A stretch of 64,000 nt of DNA from Isochrysis galbana (Eukaryota; Haptophyta; Isochrysidales; Isochrysidaceae), in assembly GCA_018136815.1 (NCBI GenBank), contig CM030936.1, forward strand, positions 5,369,774-5,433,773, given 5' to 3'. Made by a program: the position numbers and the translations under genes. The notes below the pieces were generated by a model. The model was not told where the DNA came from. It did not search any database and saw nothing but the letters and a program-made list of their open reading frames with translations. How positions within the stretch are numbered: the stretch's first letter is position 1; each line of letters starts with the position of its first letter. Positions 10,069-20,505 of this stretch are shown one piece after another.

Positions 10069-11599
10069 TCAAGACGCCCGCTCCCCGAGGCGGCGCTGAT
10101 ATCCTTCAATCAGCTCGGTGAGTCTACGGATCTCTGCAATTTGAGCCGAGCTCGCCTCGCCCATACGGCAAACATCCTCGCGTGCGCGGTCACGCTCAGC
10201 ACACGCTGTTGCCACAACACCGGACATGCGGTTTAGCTCTCCTCTCAGTGTGTTCCCGTCAACTCCAACAGGACTGATCGTGGCAGCAGCACGCACAGCG
10301 AGCTTTTGGGCATTCTCCACGTGAGAGAGGATGGCCAACAATCCGCTAGTGCCGTCGGCACCTCGGAGCCATGCTTCCGGCTGTGGTAAGCCGAGCTCCT
10401 TGCACTTGGAGCGCACGCTCCGCACATACTTGTGAGCGTGCGGCACCTCCTTGAGGGCACGCTTTGCTGCTGCCAGTTGCGACAAAAGCTGTGCAGGAAC
10501 GATTGAGTCAACTGATTGAGACGTTTCACCTACTCCTCGTGGCCTAAGTGCGTTAGAGGCAGCAGCAATAGCCCGATCGGCAAGCTCCACCTCCGACCTA
10601 ATGACAGCAGATAGGGATCCGAGACCGATCAAATAATAAAAATGCCAAGACTAGTAGGCGAGGGCGAAACATGCTTGGCGCCGCCCATCTCGTGCCGCTA
10701 AACCAAAGGCTGAAGGGCACACAAGGGAGCAAGCATCCTTACCCAAGCCACGCCAGATCGTCTGCTCGTAAAGTGCCAAGGCGCCATCGCGGATCGATTT
10801 CGTCAAAAGTCGACGATGGATGGCGCTTCAGTGTGGCCACAGAAGCGCTCAACTCCTCCGACGCTGCTTTGGCGGGGGGGTGTCTCGTTCCTACCCAATC
10901 TGAACGAGAGCTGACGATATTACCAACCTTGTCTAGACGGAGCTGAGTGGTTCCCAGAAGCGACTTCGTAACCTCGGCCGCAATGCTATTCAGACGGACA
11001 GACGCATCAATAGGCAGTACTACCAGCGAATGAAGGCGCGCACAACAGTTGAGCGCCTCGAGCGTCTCTTCGAATTTGGTGCGTACATTGGCAACTGTGG
11101 CTTTGCATTGAACAGCTCTGCCAACAGGTTGCAAACGCACACTGGCACTCGAGTGAACCTGTGATTTCAATGCGTCGTACACACGAGTAGCAGCCTCGGT
11201 AGATGCGTCTGCGTAGGCGGAGCCAATCTGAAAGAGCCGAACAGCAGTTGTCTGGTTTGTCCACGCCTGCGGCGAGGCCTGCATTGACTCTCGCGCTTGC
11301 GCCAGCACGCTCTGCAGCCGCGGCACATCGATTTTCGCCGCAGACTGCGTGGCACCTAGAGCCTCGTAGATCTCACGTGCGAGTACATGCTCAAGACTCG
11401 TCGGCGCTGTCAGTTCCTGCGCGCTCAGCAGGATCTCCCTGCTCCTACCAAGGCCGAGCTCAATGCCCGCAACGCTCGAGCCACCGCTCGCACTCATCCT
11501 GCCAGCGAGCGGGGCCTCAGCAGAGGCCCTCGTCGAATATCTGCTATCGACAGAGACCGACGAGAGCGCTGCCGATAAGAGCTCTGCCGCCTCGGCCAT
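10069..11599 (-). CDS. hypothetical protein, two exons, helical
   Basis: Exon 1 runs 11599-10743 and exon 2 runs 10597-10069. The intron has a GTAAGG donor and a CATTAG acceptor, and splicing joins DDLAWLG to SEVELADRAIAAASN in frame, giving 461 codons plus stop. The protein is Ala/Ser/Leu-rich and looks mostly alpha-helical, with a likely coiled coil at the end (ERDRAREDVCRMGEASSAQI, then RRLTELIEG). I see no catalytic motif, signal peptide or membrane segment and recognise no family. The clean phase match and ordinary codon pattern support a real gene; a cytoskeletal or scaffold role is only a guess. Confidence 0.6.
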
Positions 11600-12264
11600 C
11601 GCAGCCAGCAGAGAGAGAGGGGGGAAGCCGAGGGCTGGCGACTCCGACGGCGTGCGGCTCCAACTTGATGATACTACTAGTAGTAGATAGAACTCGCGGC
11701 TGACTAATGACTAAAAGAAGGACAACAACAGACACCAGAGAGGAGAAAAGAGGATCGTCTTTTGTTGTAGACACCTCAGTCCTACTCTGCGTGTGGCAAC
11801 GTCAGCCTTGTCTGAAGTCACTGTATGGCCGTCACGAGCGCTAGACGCACGATGTCACCTTTGATCTACACAATGCTGCTATGCATTCACGGACCACCAT
11901 ACGGGTGGATCAAACATGGTACCCTGTCGCCTATCGTATCCGCGATCGACTCCTTACTTTTAGAATGGCTGACCGACCAGCTGACCCGCGCTCTTTCGCA
12001 TAAGAACCTTTCCCATCGCGTTTCCTCCTGGCTGTCTCGCCTACTTTGCACTTTTGTCTCCTTGCACAATACACGGCGCACTAGAACGCGTCGTCGATCG
12101 TCGATCAACCAGAAGCCAGAAGCCAGAAGCCAACCAAAAGGTGCGGGCCATCAAAAGTCCCGGTGCAACACTGCACCACTCGAATGAGGGAGAAATTATA
12201 CCCCCGCATACATACACATTATAATTACTAGGGTGTTTGACCCCCCTCCCTCCGCGCCTCGTGA
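11600..12264. other. intergenic, no gene seen
   Basis: This is the promoter side of the hypothetical gene. AAACATGGTACC at 11914 resembles the LTR-end/PBS junctions listed elsewhere (CA followed by TGGTACC), but no retroelement body follows. The septamer AGAAGCC is repeated three times near 12111-12131. Otherwise there is nothing recognisable. Confidence 0.4.
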
Positions 12265-12474
12265 TCACAGCAGGGTGACTTGCACCTTGAGCTTCCTCAG
12301 TTGTGAGAGCAGTGGCTGGCTCTCCGCGCCAATCGGGTTGCACGAGAGGTCCACCGACGACAGCCGAAAGCTCCGCGCAAGCTCGCACAGGCGCTGCACG
12401 CCCGCCGGTCCGATCCGGTTGCGGTCGAGGATGAGCGTCTGGGTCCTCTGACACGCTCCACGCTCCAGCCTCAA
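12265..12474 (-). pseudogene. C-terminal leucine-rich repeat (RNI-type) fragment
   Basis: The frame carries two ribonuclease-inhibitor-type repeats: LILDRNRIGPAGVQRLCELA and LSSVDLSCNPIGAESQPLL, then a stop. No ATG begins this frame, and the sequence upstream (minus strand, above 12474) is not LRR. It is either the last exon of a gene whose other exons are lost or unseen, or a broken copy. Family function would be protein-protein contact. It lies next to a retroelement leader at 12791-13171. Confidence 0.45.
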
Positions 12475-12790
12475 GCACGCGACAGGTGACAGACCATGTC
12501 CAAGTGTCCAAGGCCTCGTCGGCCCCGGCCTCCCGGCAGAGTACCGAATATGTACTGTGCTATATGTGGCTATTTATACACGGTTATAACTTCTATCTTG
12601 TTACCAATGTTGTGCGCTAACACTTCGATTTGGAGCTTGCGCTAACACTTCCCAAAACGACCGAAGAAGGGCCAAAATCGTGAGTTATTATTACTATTAA
12701 AACAACCCCCCTGGTTGTTTGCACTGCAATGATTCTGCAATGTTATGACACTCCGAGTACACTCCCTCAAGAGGGCTGTGTCTTGGATGG

Positions 12791-13171
12791 TGCCGGGCCA
12801 GCCCCTCGTGCATGAGCACGAGGGCGGTACCGCGGCTGTGTAGGGTCCAGTCCCGGGGACCTTCCCTATTGGAGCGTCCGGCTGGTGTGGTGTGAGGTTG
12901 GTGTGGCTGTGGGTGGTGGTGGTGGTTTGGGTGTGCTGCATGCTGCATGCTGGCTGTTGCCAGCATGTGTGCTGCTGTCTCGCTGTTCGTGGTGCATGCG
13001 CGGGCGTGACGCGGTGGCTCTTGCGCCCACCTGGCTGGGCGGATCGTCCTGTCGTGGTCGCTTTGGCGAAATAGGTGTGTCCATCAGGACTTCATCCAGC
13101 GCGGCAAGCGGGGCTGCAGCGGGGAGGGAGGCGGCGCGCGCTGCCATGACCCTATCGTTTTAACGATAGTT
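12791..13171 (-). mobile_element. hairpin-leader retroelement, 5' end with short ORF
   Basis: On the minus strand the unit starts AACTATCGTTAAAACGATAG (8-bp perfect stem, AA loop), then ATG at 13147. The ORF (MAARAASLPAAAPLAALDE, later SPKRPRQDDPP and a CAG/GTGGGCGC point) is closely related to that at 35658, and similarity ends at the same place in both copies (GGCCCGGCACCATC). This leaves about 380 bp of shared sequence and no LINE 3' end. Confidence 0.7.
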
Positions 13172-14102
13172 GTCAAGTCTCACACGAAATGAGTACGAGA
13201 ACATCATCAACATGCAACATGGCGGTCAATGATCAGGGCAAGTGTGTCGCAAGTCGCGAACCCATAGTGCCATGTGTGGCATGAAAGGTCGGAATTGAAT
13301 CTCGACTTGGACTTGCTGTTGCTGTGCAACAAAGTTTGACCAGCGACTTGAGACTTGACTGCAAGCGCAAGCGGCCAAGGGCGGTGTCATAGTAGTGATA
13401 GGTAGTGCCGTGTCAGCTTTATCTAGGCGGTAGGCGTTAGCCCCGTATCTTCAGATTTTTTTCCTTGGGCAGAACGAATGTTATGGCGCGTCTGCAGGCG
13501 CCCACAAACCACCTATCTCTCACTACAACCGGAGTGTAAGTGTAAGGTCGACCTCGGACCTTGGCGCCCTTTCTCCGTTTTAATACGATTTCTTTGGTCC
13601 TCTTTACGCACTGCACGAGAACACAAGCACGCACGCACGCACACATAGATGATGATGCCACGTGATACGTCTTTTCTAGCATGTACACATACTCATACCT
13701 GTACGTTGCCCCATTGATGCCGCCGACCTCAAGTACCTCCCACAGACTACAGTGTTATGCACGCCAGCAAGATATGGAAGATCACGTCTGGAGAAGGAAT
13801 TTCCACCGTGGAATCGTTCGAGGCGCTGCGATAATCTGGCGTGAAGATGGGCTCTAGGCTGGGGGCGCGCATTGGAATGCACTCTTCCCGGGGCGCGTAA
13901 TGTCCACGTCATCCACGTACGCGCCCTTCGACAATTGTGCGACAGCAGTCTGTTGGGGGGGGGAGATCTTAGCGCAGAAATCATGAAAGCCGCGGAAGGA
14001 AGCGTCAATAAAGCGACTTAGTCGACCTCAAAGCACAGCCAACGACGGTTGCAGACTTGCTGCACATGAGGCTGTATGTCGCACCATCTGCCCAATGCCA
14101 GC
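13172..14102. other. intergenic, no gene seen
   Basis: The long ORFs on the minus strand (13437-14008) have no recognisable domain and are atypical of coding sequence. Part near 14000 is the 3' flank of the nucleotide-sugar enzyme gene. No RNA gene or repeat stands out. Confidence 0.4.
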
Positions 14103-15697
14103 CTACTTCTTGGCGGCCCGTATCGCAGGGGCGGCCTCGTCCGCAGCGCGCTTCTTGTTGGCCAGTTTGTCAGCATACTTCTCGATGAAAACCTTCATCG
14201 TGCTCTCCATCGCATCCTTGAGGGTCGTCTTCGGCTCCCAGTCAAGCTGCTTCTTGATGAGCTTCATTGATGGGATCCTCAAGTCGGAATCCTCATACCC
14301 CTTGCCGTAATACTCTTCACCCGAGATCTTCACGGTGGTGCCCTTCGGCTTGCCTGTGATCCTGGAGTACATGTCAATCATAAGCTCGGCGAGATCCGCG
14401 ATTTTGATGTTGTTGTCCGGGTTGCCGACATTGAACGTATGGCCCACCGACTTCTCTGGGAACTCAATCATACGGACGACCGCCTCGCACGCGTCCTCCA
14501 CGTAGCAAAACGTGCGGAATACCTCGCCGCCATTGACCAGGACCAGCGGATCACCCTTCATGAGCGCGGTCATGAACGAAGCGAGTACGCGCGGCTGCCC
14601 ATCGTCCTTGCCGTCGACACCCGGGATGTAGTCCATGCGGGGACCAATCCAGTTGTACGGCCTCACGATCGTGAACTTGAGCCCATTCTGTGTGCCATGA
14701 GCGTAGATGAGCCGCTCAACGAGCTGCTTGGCGCACGCATAGCACCAGCGCTGAGCAGAGACGGCACCCATGATCATCGGCGTCGTCTCCTCATCTAGGA
14801 GCCAGTTCTTCTCGTCATTGCCATCGAGGCCGTATGACTTGAGGGTGCGACCGTACACCTCGCACGTGGAGAAGTGGATCCTGCGAGCCGACAGCCGCAA
14901 GGATCAGCAGAAGCGCCCGCCAGGTTGTGTGAAGCGGCGCATTAGAGCCGCCAAATACACCGCGAGCCGCGCATAGTTGCCTACGTACGGATGCGGCTAC
15001 GCATCCGTGCGCAGCCGGGGCAGGCGTGAGGACACTTCGCGGGGCACTGCGCACAGGTGCTTATTGAGCTCAACACAGAAGTTGATGCAGTCCTGGGCGT
15101 CGGTGAAGTTAGAGTTGATGGTATTGACCGGCTGCTTGATGTACTCGGATGGATTGCAAATGGCAGCAAGGTTCACCACCTGCGCCATTCGAGCAGAAGT
15201 GGAGGCGGCGTGAGCTGATTTTGCTGCTATGGCATGAGAGCTCTGCGCTGTGCGCAGAGACCGAGGCAGCGAAAGTGTCGACGCTGCGCACCGTGTCCGA
15301 CCTCTTGATGAGGTCACGCAGAGCCTGGATTGCCTCCTTATCCGTGATATTCATCTGAGGGCGGATCAAAACTCGTCAGCCTCGCGGCGGTGCACTCGGT
15401 AGATCTACTGGGCGCTCAGCAGCGCCTCCCCCACGCGAGGTCCCCCCCTCTTCCTTCCCTGCTCCGCACTCGAGCGCGGGAGGTGTGTCGCGGCTGCGGG
15501 CGATGGTGAGTGCAGACCTGGTGGAACTCGAAGCGCGAGGCCCACTTCTTCTCGGCGCCGAGAAGCTGCTGGATCTTGTTGGGCGCGACCATGTCGACAC
15601 CGATCACGTTCCAGTCCTTCTCTCGGATGATCTTCTCGAGCATGTGCGAGCCGATGAAGCCGGCGACGCCGACGATGCAGACGGTCTTGGGCGACAT
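14103..15697 (-). CDS. AXS: UDP-apiose/UDP-xylose synthase-family nucleotide-sugar enzyme
   Basis: Four exons fit perfectly: 15697-15518, 15354-15292, 15179-15055 and 14880-14103, giving 381 residues. Donors are GTCTGC, GTGCGC and GTGCGC; acceptors all end CAG. It is an extended short-chain dehydrogenase/reductase: NAD-binding GVAGFIG at residues 10-16, STCEVYG, the catalytic YACAK (Tyr/Lys pair), and RPYNWIGPRMDYIPGVDG, which is typical of plant AXS and the decarboxylase half of ArnA. It should act on UDP-glucuronate, oxidising C4 and decarboxylating to UDP-xylose or UDP-apiose for cell-wall or glycan synthesis. No signal peptide is seen, so it is cytosolic. The C-terminus is Ala/Lys-rich. 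Its 5' flank is a long polypurine/polypyrimidine tract. Product choice between apiose and xylose cannot be read from sequence. Confidence 0.92.
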
Positions 15698-15739
15698 TGT
15701 GTGGTAGGTGGCCAGGTGGGACGGATGAAGTGGCTGGCG

Positions 15740-16270
15740 TGAGTGGCGAGAGAGAGAAGGGTGAGAGGGAGGGGGGGGGGGGAGCAGGCGCAAGGGCGGC
15801 GGGCTCGCGGCGGGCGCCCAGAGCGATGGAGGAGGGAAAGAAGAGAGGGGCGCGAGAGGATGGGGGGGGAGGGAGAACAAGAGAGAGGGGAAAGAGAGAT
15901 AGAGAGAAAGAAGGAGAGAGAGGGCGAAAGAAGGAAGGGAGATGGGGACCGATTGCGAGTTGAGAGAGAGATCACAAGACAAGGAGAGAGAGAGGGAGGG
16001 TGGGAGAGAGTAGGGGGAACCTCCCCTTCCCCCCCCCCTCCCCACTCTTCCCCGGGCACACGCAGAAGAAGAAGAGAGCGACCAGTATCTATTAAACTTT
16101 CTCATCATAGGAGCACGCGGTCTATCGACGAGTTGATTGAGAGTCGGCACCACCGGAGAGAGAGAGAGAGTGAGTGAGTGAGTGAGTGAGTGAGAGAGAG
16201 AGAGAGAGAGAGAGAAGAGAGGGAAGAGAGAGAGAGAGAAGAGAGGGAAGAGAGAGAGAGAGAGAGAGTC
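15740..16270. repeat. purine-rich low-complexity tract (GA, GAGT repeats)
   Basis: Purine-rich on the + strand, with GAGAGA arrays, a GAGT tetranucleotide run near 16168-16195 and a C/T-rich interruption at 16018-16060. It lies immediately upstream of the minus-strand gene starting at 15697. ORFs across it are low-complexity translations. Confidence 0.9.
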
Positions 16271-16561
16271 CCCCATCTGCTGCGACGGCGAGATCCTCCT
16301 GCCACTTCGTCGGGAGTTATCGAGGGGGGAAAGCCCCGATGGGAGATACCGCAGGGGGAGGAGCTCCTCTTGCGCGTCGGCAGGATGGTTCACGATCTCG
16401 CTGACTCCGCCTACCAGGCCAAGCTCAAGCTCAAAGTTTTCTGAGCTTGAAGTCTGATCACGATGAAGTTGTGAAAAGGGCAGTGGGCGGTGGGGTAAAA
16501 AAAAACATCTGAAGTTCCTGGGCTACACACCTACTATATTGTCGGGATCACCCCTCACCAT

Positions 16562-16744
16562 CCTAGATGGGAAATACGGTGCAGGGGCTTGCAAATACAG
16601 CCAAATACATATGTATTTGGCCTCCGGCCAAATACATTTCAAATACATTCGCGGCCTACAACCCAGGCCACGCTTCAAATACAGCCAAATACATATGTAT
16701 TTGGTCTCTGGCCAAATACGGTAAATACGTATTTCCCATCTAGG
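16562..16744. mobile_element. 183-bp MITE with 17-bp inverted ends and 8-bp TSD
   Basis: The ends are CCTAGATGGGAAATACG and its exact reverse complement. CTCACCAT is duplicated directly outside (16554-16561 and 16745-16752). Inside, a 29-bp unit (16592-16620 and 16676-16704) is repeated and itself contains the palindrome around ACATATGT. An 8-bp duplication is typical of hAT-superfamily transposition. No ORF is present, so movement would need a transposase encoded elsewhere. Confidence 0.85.
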
Positions 16745-16759
16745 CTCACCATCTACACC

Positions 16760-17179
16760 GCCCTTAACTTCCCTTTCCCCACCTCTTTCTCTTTCCCTGC
16801 CCCCCTTTCCTTTTTCTTCGGTTTCCGGGGTCCGGCCTTGGTGCGCTACCTAAGGCCTGGTTCGGAGTGCGGGGGCCGGGCAGGCCTTTTGAGTTATCTC
16901 TCTTGGTGTGCGTGTCCGCCCGGGCTCGCGTCATTCGTTTAGATGGCGCCGGGCCCGTGGCGTCACTGTCGAAGCGGCGTGCGTATGTCGCATTCGCGAT
17001 GTCTCAGAGGCAAAAAGAAATAACAGTAAACAGTAAAAAGAACAGAGGAAGAAAGAAGAAGAAGAGTGAAAAAGAAGAGAAAAAAACCCAGAGTATATAG
17101 GGCGGTTCTCAGCCCTTCCCATCGGCCCTGGGTCGCGAGTTCGAGTCCGGACGGAGCGCTCTGCAGTTCGAGCCCCGCT
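16760..17179. other. intergenic before the gap, no gene seen
   Basis: Mixed-composition sequence with an A/G-rich block at 17000-17095. Two GTTCGAG-type motifs near 17140 and 17168 recall tRNA T-arms, but no cloverleaf can be drawn. TATAGGGCGGTT at 17096 is a partial match to the dispersed GGGCGGTCAAACAG motif. Confidence 0.4.
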
Positions 17180-17279
17180 NNNNNNNNNNNNNNNNNNNNN
17201 NNNNNNNNNNNNNNNNNNNNNNNNNNNNNNNNNNNNNNNNNNNNNNNNNNNNNNNNNNNNNNNNNNNNNNNNNNNNNNN
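17180..17279. other. assembly gap (100 N)
   Basis: Exactly 100 undetermined bases, the usual placeholder for a gap of unknown size. The PH-domain gene on the minus strand runs towards this gap, so its 3' exons may be inside or beyond it. Confidence 0.99.
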
Positions 17280-17473
17280 TGTGATGTGAAACCACTCGAC
17301 GCCTGCGTCGTCGTTCACCTGAAGTCGCGAGAATGGGAGGGGGGGGGGGGTGGCACGCGCGAATCCATCTTCTCTGCCTCTTGCGTAAGAAGTTACTTCA
17401 CAACTCGGCCTTGGAGAAGCCACGCGCATTGTTGGAGACATTGAGCGGTGGGCGACAAGACTGCCGGGCTCAC

Positions 17474-18874
17474 CTTTTCCACATAGACATCTGCGTTGGC
17501 TAGAGGCATACGGCCCCGCTCTTGGCCAAAGATGAACTCGCCGGCACGTAGGGTGGAGCCTACCCCCCAAAACAGCGGACCGTCGTCTTCCGGAGGTTTG
17601 CTCTGGATTTGGGAGCAGGCGAGGCGGGTGAGAGTAAGCTCAGAGGACGTAGCCCGTTCGACATCACTGGATACATCTCAAGGCTCTGAGCAGCAAGCAG
17701 CTCGAGGCTCTCAGCAGCAGACGGCTCGCCGCTGTTGAGAACAAATGCGAAGCGAGGCGCCCGTCTGCAAGCGAGGCCAGTGACATACACACCTGCTTGT
17801 AGTAGACGAGGTGGCTCTCAGTGAGGACCAGCAAACGTGTGGACCATGGATCCTTCCGGTGGTCGCGGAACGTGCGCTCGAGACCGCCACGCGCCTGACG
17901 ACGTAGGAGGCAGCGGAAGCAAGCGTAAGGGAGCGGGAGGAGTGGCGACTGCCCGAGGCGTTCGTTCATTGCCTCCTGCTTGCTTGTGTCACACCTTTTG
18001 CATGATGCCACATGCACGGACTCCGGAATTCTCCGGCGACAAGACTGGGAGCAGCTCCGGCGGCGTGGGTTCGGAGAGTGGCGCTGGCGCAGGCACACGT
18101 TCCATTGCGCTTACTCCTAGGGAAGGATGGACAGTGAGGGCCCATCGTCAAGGCGCATGCACGCAGGGACCTTTGAGCGAATCATGTGAAAGCACAGGAT
18201 GTGACGATTTATGGCTTTATTGGTAGCAATTGGAGCGCACGTAATCACAGGCACCATGGAAGGTGGAGGTGCAAGGCCTCACCTGCGGTGCTGGCCGTGC
18301 CAACTGCCTTTGAGAGGACGGCGAGCCACGCGTCGATGACGGCGCGATCAGTCGAGCCGACAATGAGCGTCTGCTCAGCGGTGATAGTATGGATCTCCAG
18401 CGTATGCCGCGGGCCGAGCCTCTCGAGATCCTCAATGGATGGGACGAAGGCGGGAGAGCTCCCCCCAGTCGGCATCGCCGGCATTGCAGCGCCTGGACGA
18501 GCTGAGGTGGATGTATGTGCGGCCCGATCCGAACGGCGCGTTTCGACACCGCCGGGCCGTTCGACAACGGACATTGAGACAAAGTGGCGAACATCGATCC
18601 TGCCGCACTGCGCCCCAATCGGCGAGGGCGAGACGCCATACGAGTTGTGCATCTGGTCGAACCAGCAGACGGCGGTTTCCGTCATGACGAAGAGCCGCTC
18701 GACCCACTCCGCCTTGTTGCCGATCGCTGAGGTGAGCTTGCCCCTCCTCTTCCATAGGTGACCGGCGGCGCAGAGGTATCGAGAAGGGTGCGTCAGACCA
18801 GAGATGTGCTCAGCATCCTCGTGGGGCGTGGGCTCGGGCACGGGGCGGGAGGAGACGTTCGACGAGGCCACCAT
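17474..18874 (-). CDS. tandem PH-domain protein, 3' end not resolved
   Basis: The first exon (18874 to 18283, GTGAGG donor) starts at ATG and contains a pleckstrin-homology fold: AGHLWKRRGKLTSAIGNKAE, then HTLEIHTITAEQTLIVGS and the closing helix DAWLAVLSKAVG. Exon 17894-17793 (WSTRLLVLTESHLVYYKQ) joins in phase to exon 17602-17474 (PEDDGPLFWG...ADVYVEK) and looks like the start of a second PH domain. Phases at 18283 and 17894 do not match, so a small exon between them is probably missed. A GTGAGC donor after 17474 shows the gene continues towards the gap. The family role is binding membrane phosphoinositides or partner proteins. Confidence 0.6.
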
Positions 18875-18884
18875 CTTACTCGCC

Positions 18885-19150
18885 CCCCCCCGCGCGCTCC
18901 CCGCTCTCCCTGTCTCTCCCTCCGTCTCGCAGCCGTGCTCCCCCTCTCTCTCCCGGCCGGGCGGCGGCGGCGCCCCTGCTCTCTCGCCCCCTTCCCCCCC
19001 CCCCCGCCCCGCCCCCCCCCCCCTCCCTCCCCCCCTTCCCCCCTCGCGCCTTCCCCCCCCCCCCCTCCCCCCCCCCTCCCCCTCCCGGCTCCCTCTCCGC
19101 CTCCTTGCTTGCCCCCCCCCCCCCCCCTCCCCCCCCCTTCTCTTGCGCGC
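18885..19150. repeat. polypyrimidine tract with C homopolymers
   Basis: C/T-rich on the + strand with several C runs of 9-17 bases and TCTCTCCC blocks. It sits directly upstream of the minus-strand PH gene. Translations are Pro-rich artefacts. Confidence 0.9.
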
Positions 19151-19237
19151 TGCCCGCCGCTACTTGAGGTCGCGCGCCCTCCCTTCCTAATCTCCTTAAC
19201 TATTCTACTCTATTCATGTTCATATAAGGGGGGTTAA

Positions 19238-19863
19238 CCCTAGTAGGTGCCTATAAACCGGAATTTAGGTGCCTACATTCGGGTGATGCAGGGGGCAGAG
19301 CAGTCATATTTTTGGCTGGGTTGCCTGCATATAGGCAGGATAGAACCCCCTAAGCAGCATGACTTGAGTACAGAAGGTTACAATGCATTTTCAGAGCGGC
19401 GAAAACGGCGAAAATGTAAAAACAGCCAAAAACAGCCAAAAACCCCCGACTACTATAGAAGACATCGGTGACACGCAAAAAAAAAGGAATGTGGTAATAA
19501 GCGCCCCACTCCTGCACGACAGGCCAAACATTTGAACTGGGGCCGCTTTGGTTTCGCCACAGCACACTGAGCATAGCCACACACTCCCTTTTGGGGGGAC
19601 ACACGGACGGCCTTCTTCTGCGGGCCACGGGAACCGCCTTGCCGGCTCGCGCCATCCTGTCGTGGCAACGTTCTCCCGCGCTGGTAAAACCAAGCACCAT
19701 TGACGAATTTATGATTGGAAGATCTACCCAGGCCTGGGAGGGGTCCCATTTCACATCAGGAGGCCCCCTAGGGCCCTCCTAGTGCCCTTAGGGGCTCCCA
19801 ATATAGCCATATGTACTAAAAACGTCCCGACCGTCCGCCTCGCGGACTAGGCACCTACTAGGG
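19238..19863. mobile_element. piggyBac-like MITE, 626 bp, TTAA target
   Basis: 16-bp terminal inverted repeats CCCTAGTAGGTGCCTA at both ends, each flanked by TTAA (19234-19237 and 19864-19867). TTAA target duplication and a CCCTA terminus are the piggyBac hallmarks. A subterminal copy of AGGTGCCTA lies near 19266. No transposase frame is present; ORFs inside are not convincing. It is a non-autonomous element. Confidence 0.85.
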
Positions 19864-20317
19864 TTAATTAAAGTACTCAAGACTCAAGTACCAAGTTGGT
19901 ACCAAGCCCCCAAAATTCAGGGAAGCTATAAATACTCCGTGCCCACCCAATTCCTGGCGCGTACCCGATCCCTGGCATCTTGTCCTTCGTGGCCACAACA
20001 GGCACTGGGAGCACGGGATGGCGCCGGGATTGATGTCGTCAATTGTCAATTGACAATTGAGAGTGAGCACCCTACGGTCTACGGCCCCAGACGGCTCAGT
20101 CAGGGTCGCACGACGCACGACTCGCTCGAAATCGCGTCTGCTCCCAGCGTCGCTCCGTTCGTAGTCGTAGTTCGTAGGGCCTCCCAGCGTCGCGCCGTTC
20201 GTAGTTTGTAGGGCGGTCAAACAGCTACTATTAAATTCTATAAGGGTGAAAATGGACCAATTCACAATTCAAATTCAAGATAAACTCCTCAGCCCTAGCC
20301 TATCCATCCCGATCCGC

Positions 20318-20505
20318 CCAGCCATGTCCGCTCCGTCGTCGCGCTCGCCCTCGCCCAAGCCCGTCCTCCCGCCTTCCTCTGCTGAGGAGGTGGTCCAGCC
20401 CGTCATTCCATCACTCCCGGCCTCCTTCGCCGCGCCTTCCGCCGATCGTCTCCCTTCCGAATCATCGCATATCGAGCCCGTGGTCATGCTCGATCCGTCA
20501 AGTTG
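20318..20505 (+). pseudogene. second copy of the MSAPSSRSPSP gag-like ORF start
   Basis: The ORF from ATG 20324 (MSAPSSRSPSPKPVLPPSSA) matches 1717-1905 in DNA and protein, with a shorter PKPKP tract. Both copies end at GATCCGTCA. After 20505 the sequence switches to the antisense of another retroelement. Ser/Pro-rich with no motif; the gag assignment is inferred from its neighbours. Confidence 0.5.

Noticed and set aside
17100..17179. tRNA-like GTTCGAGTCC motifs next to the gap
   Set aside because: No acceptor, D or anticodon stems can be drawn; the N gap prevents any further reading.
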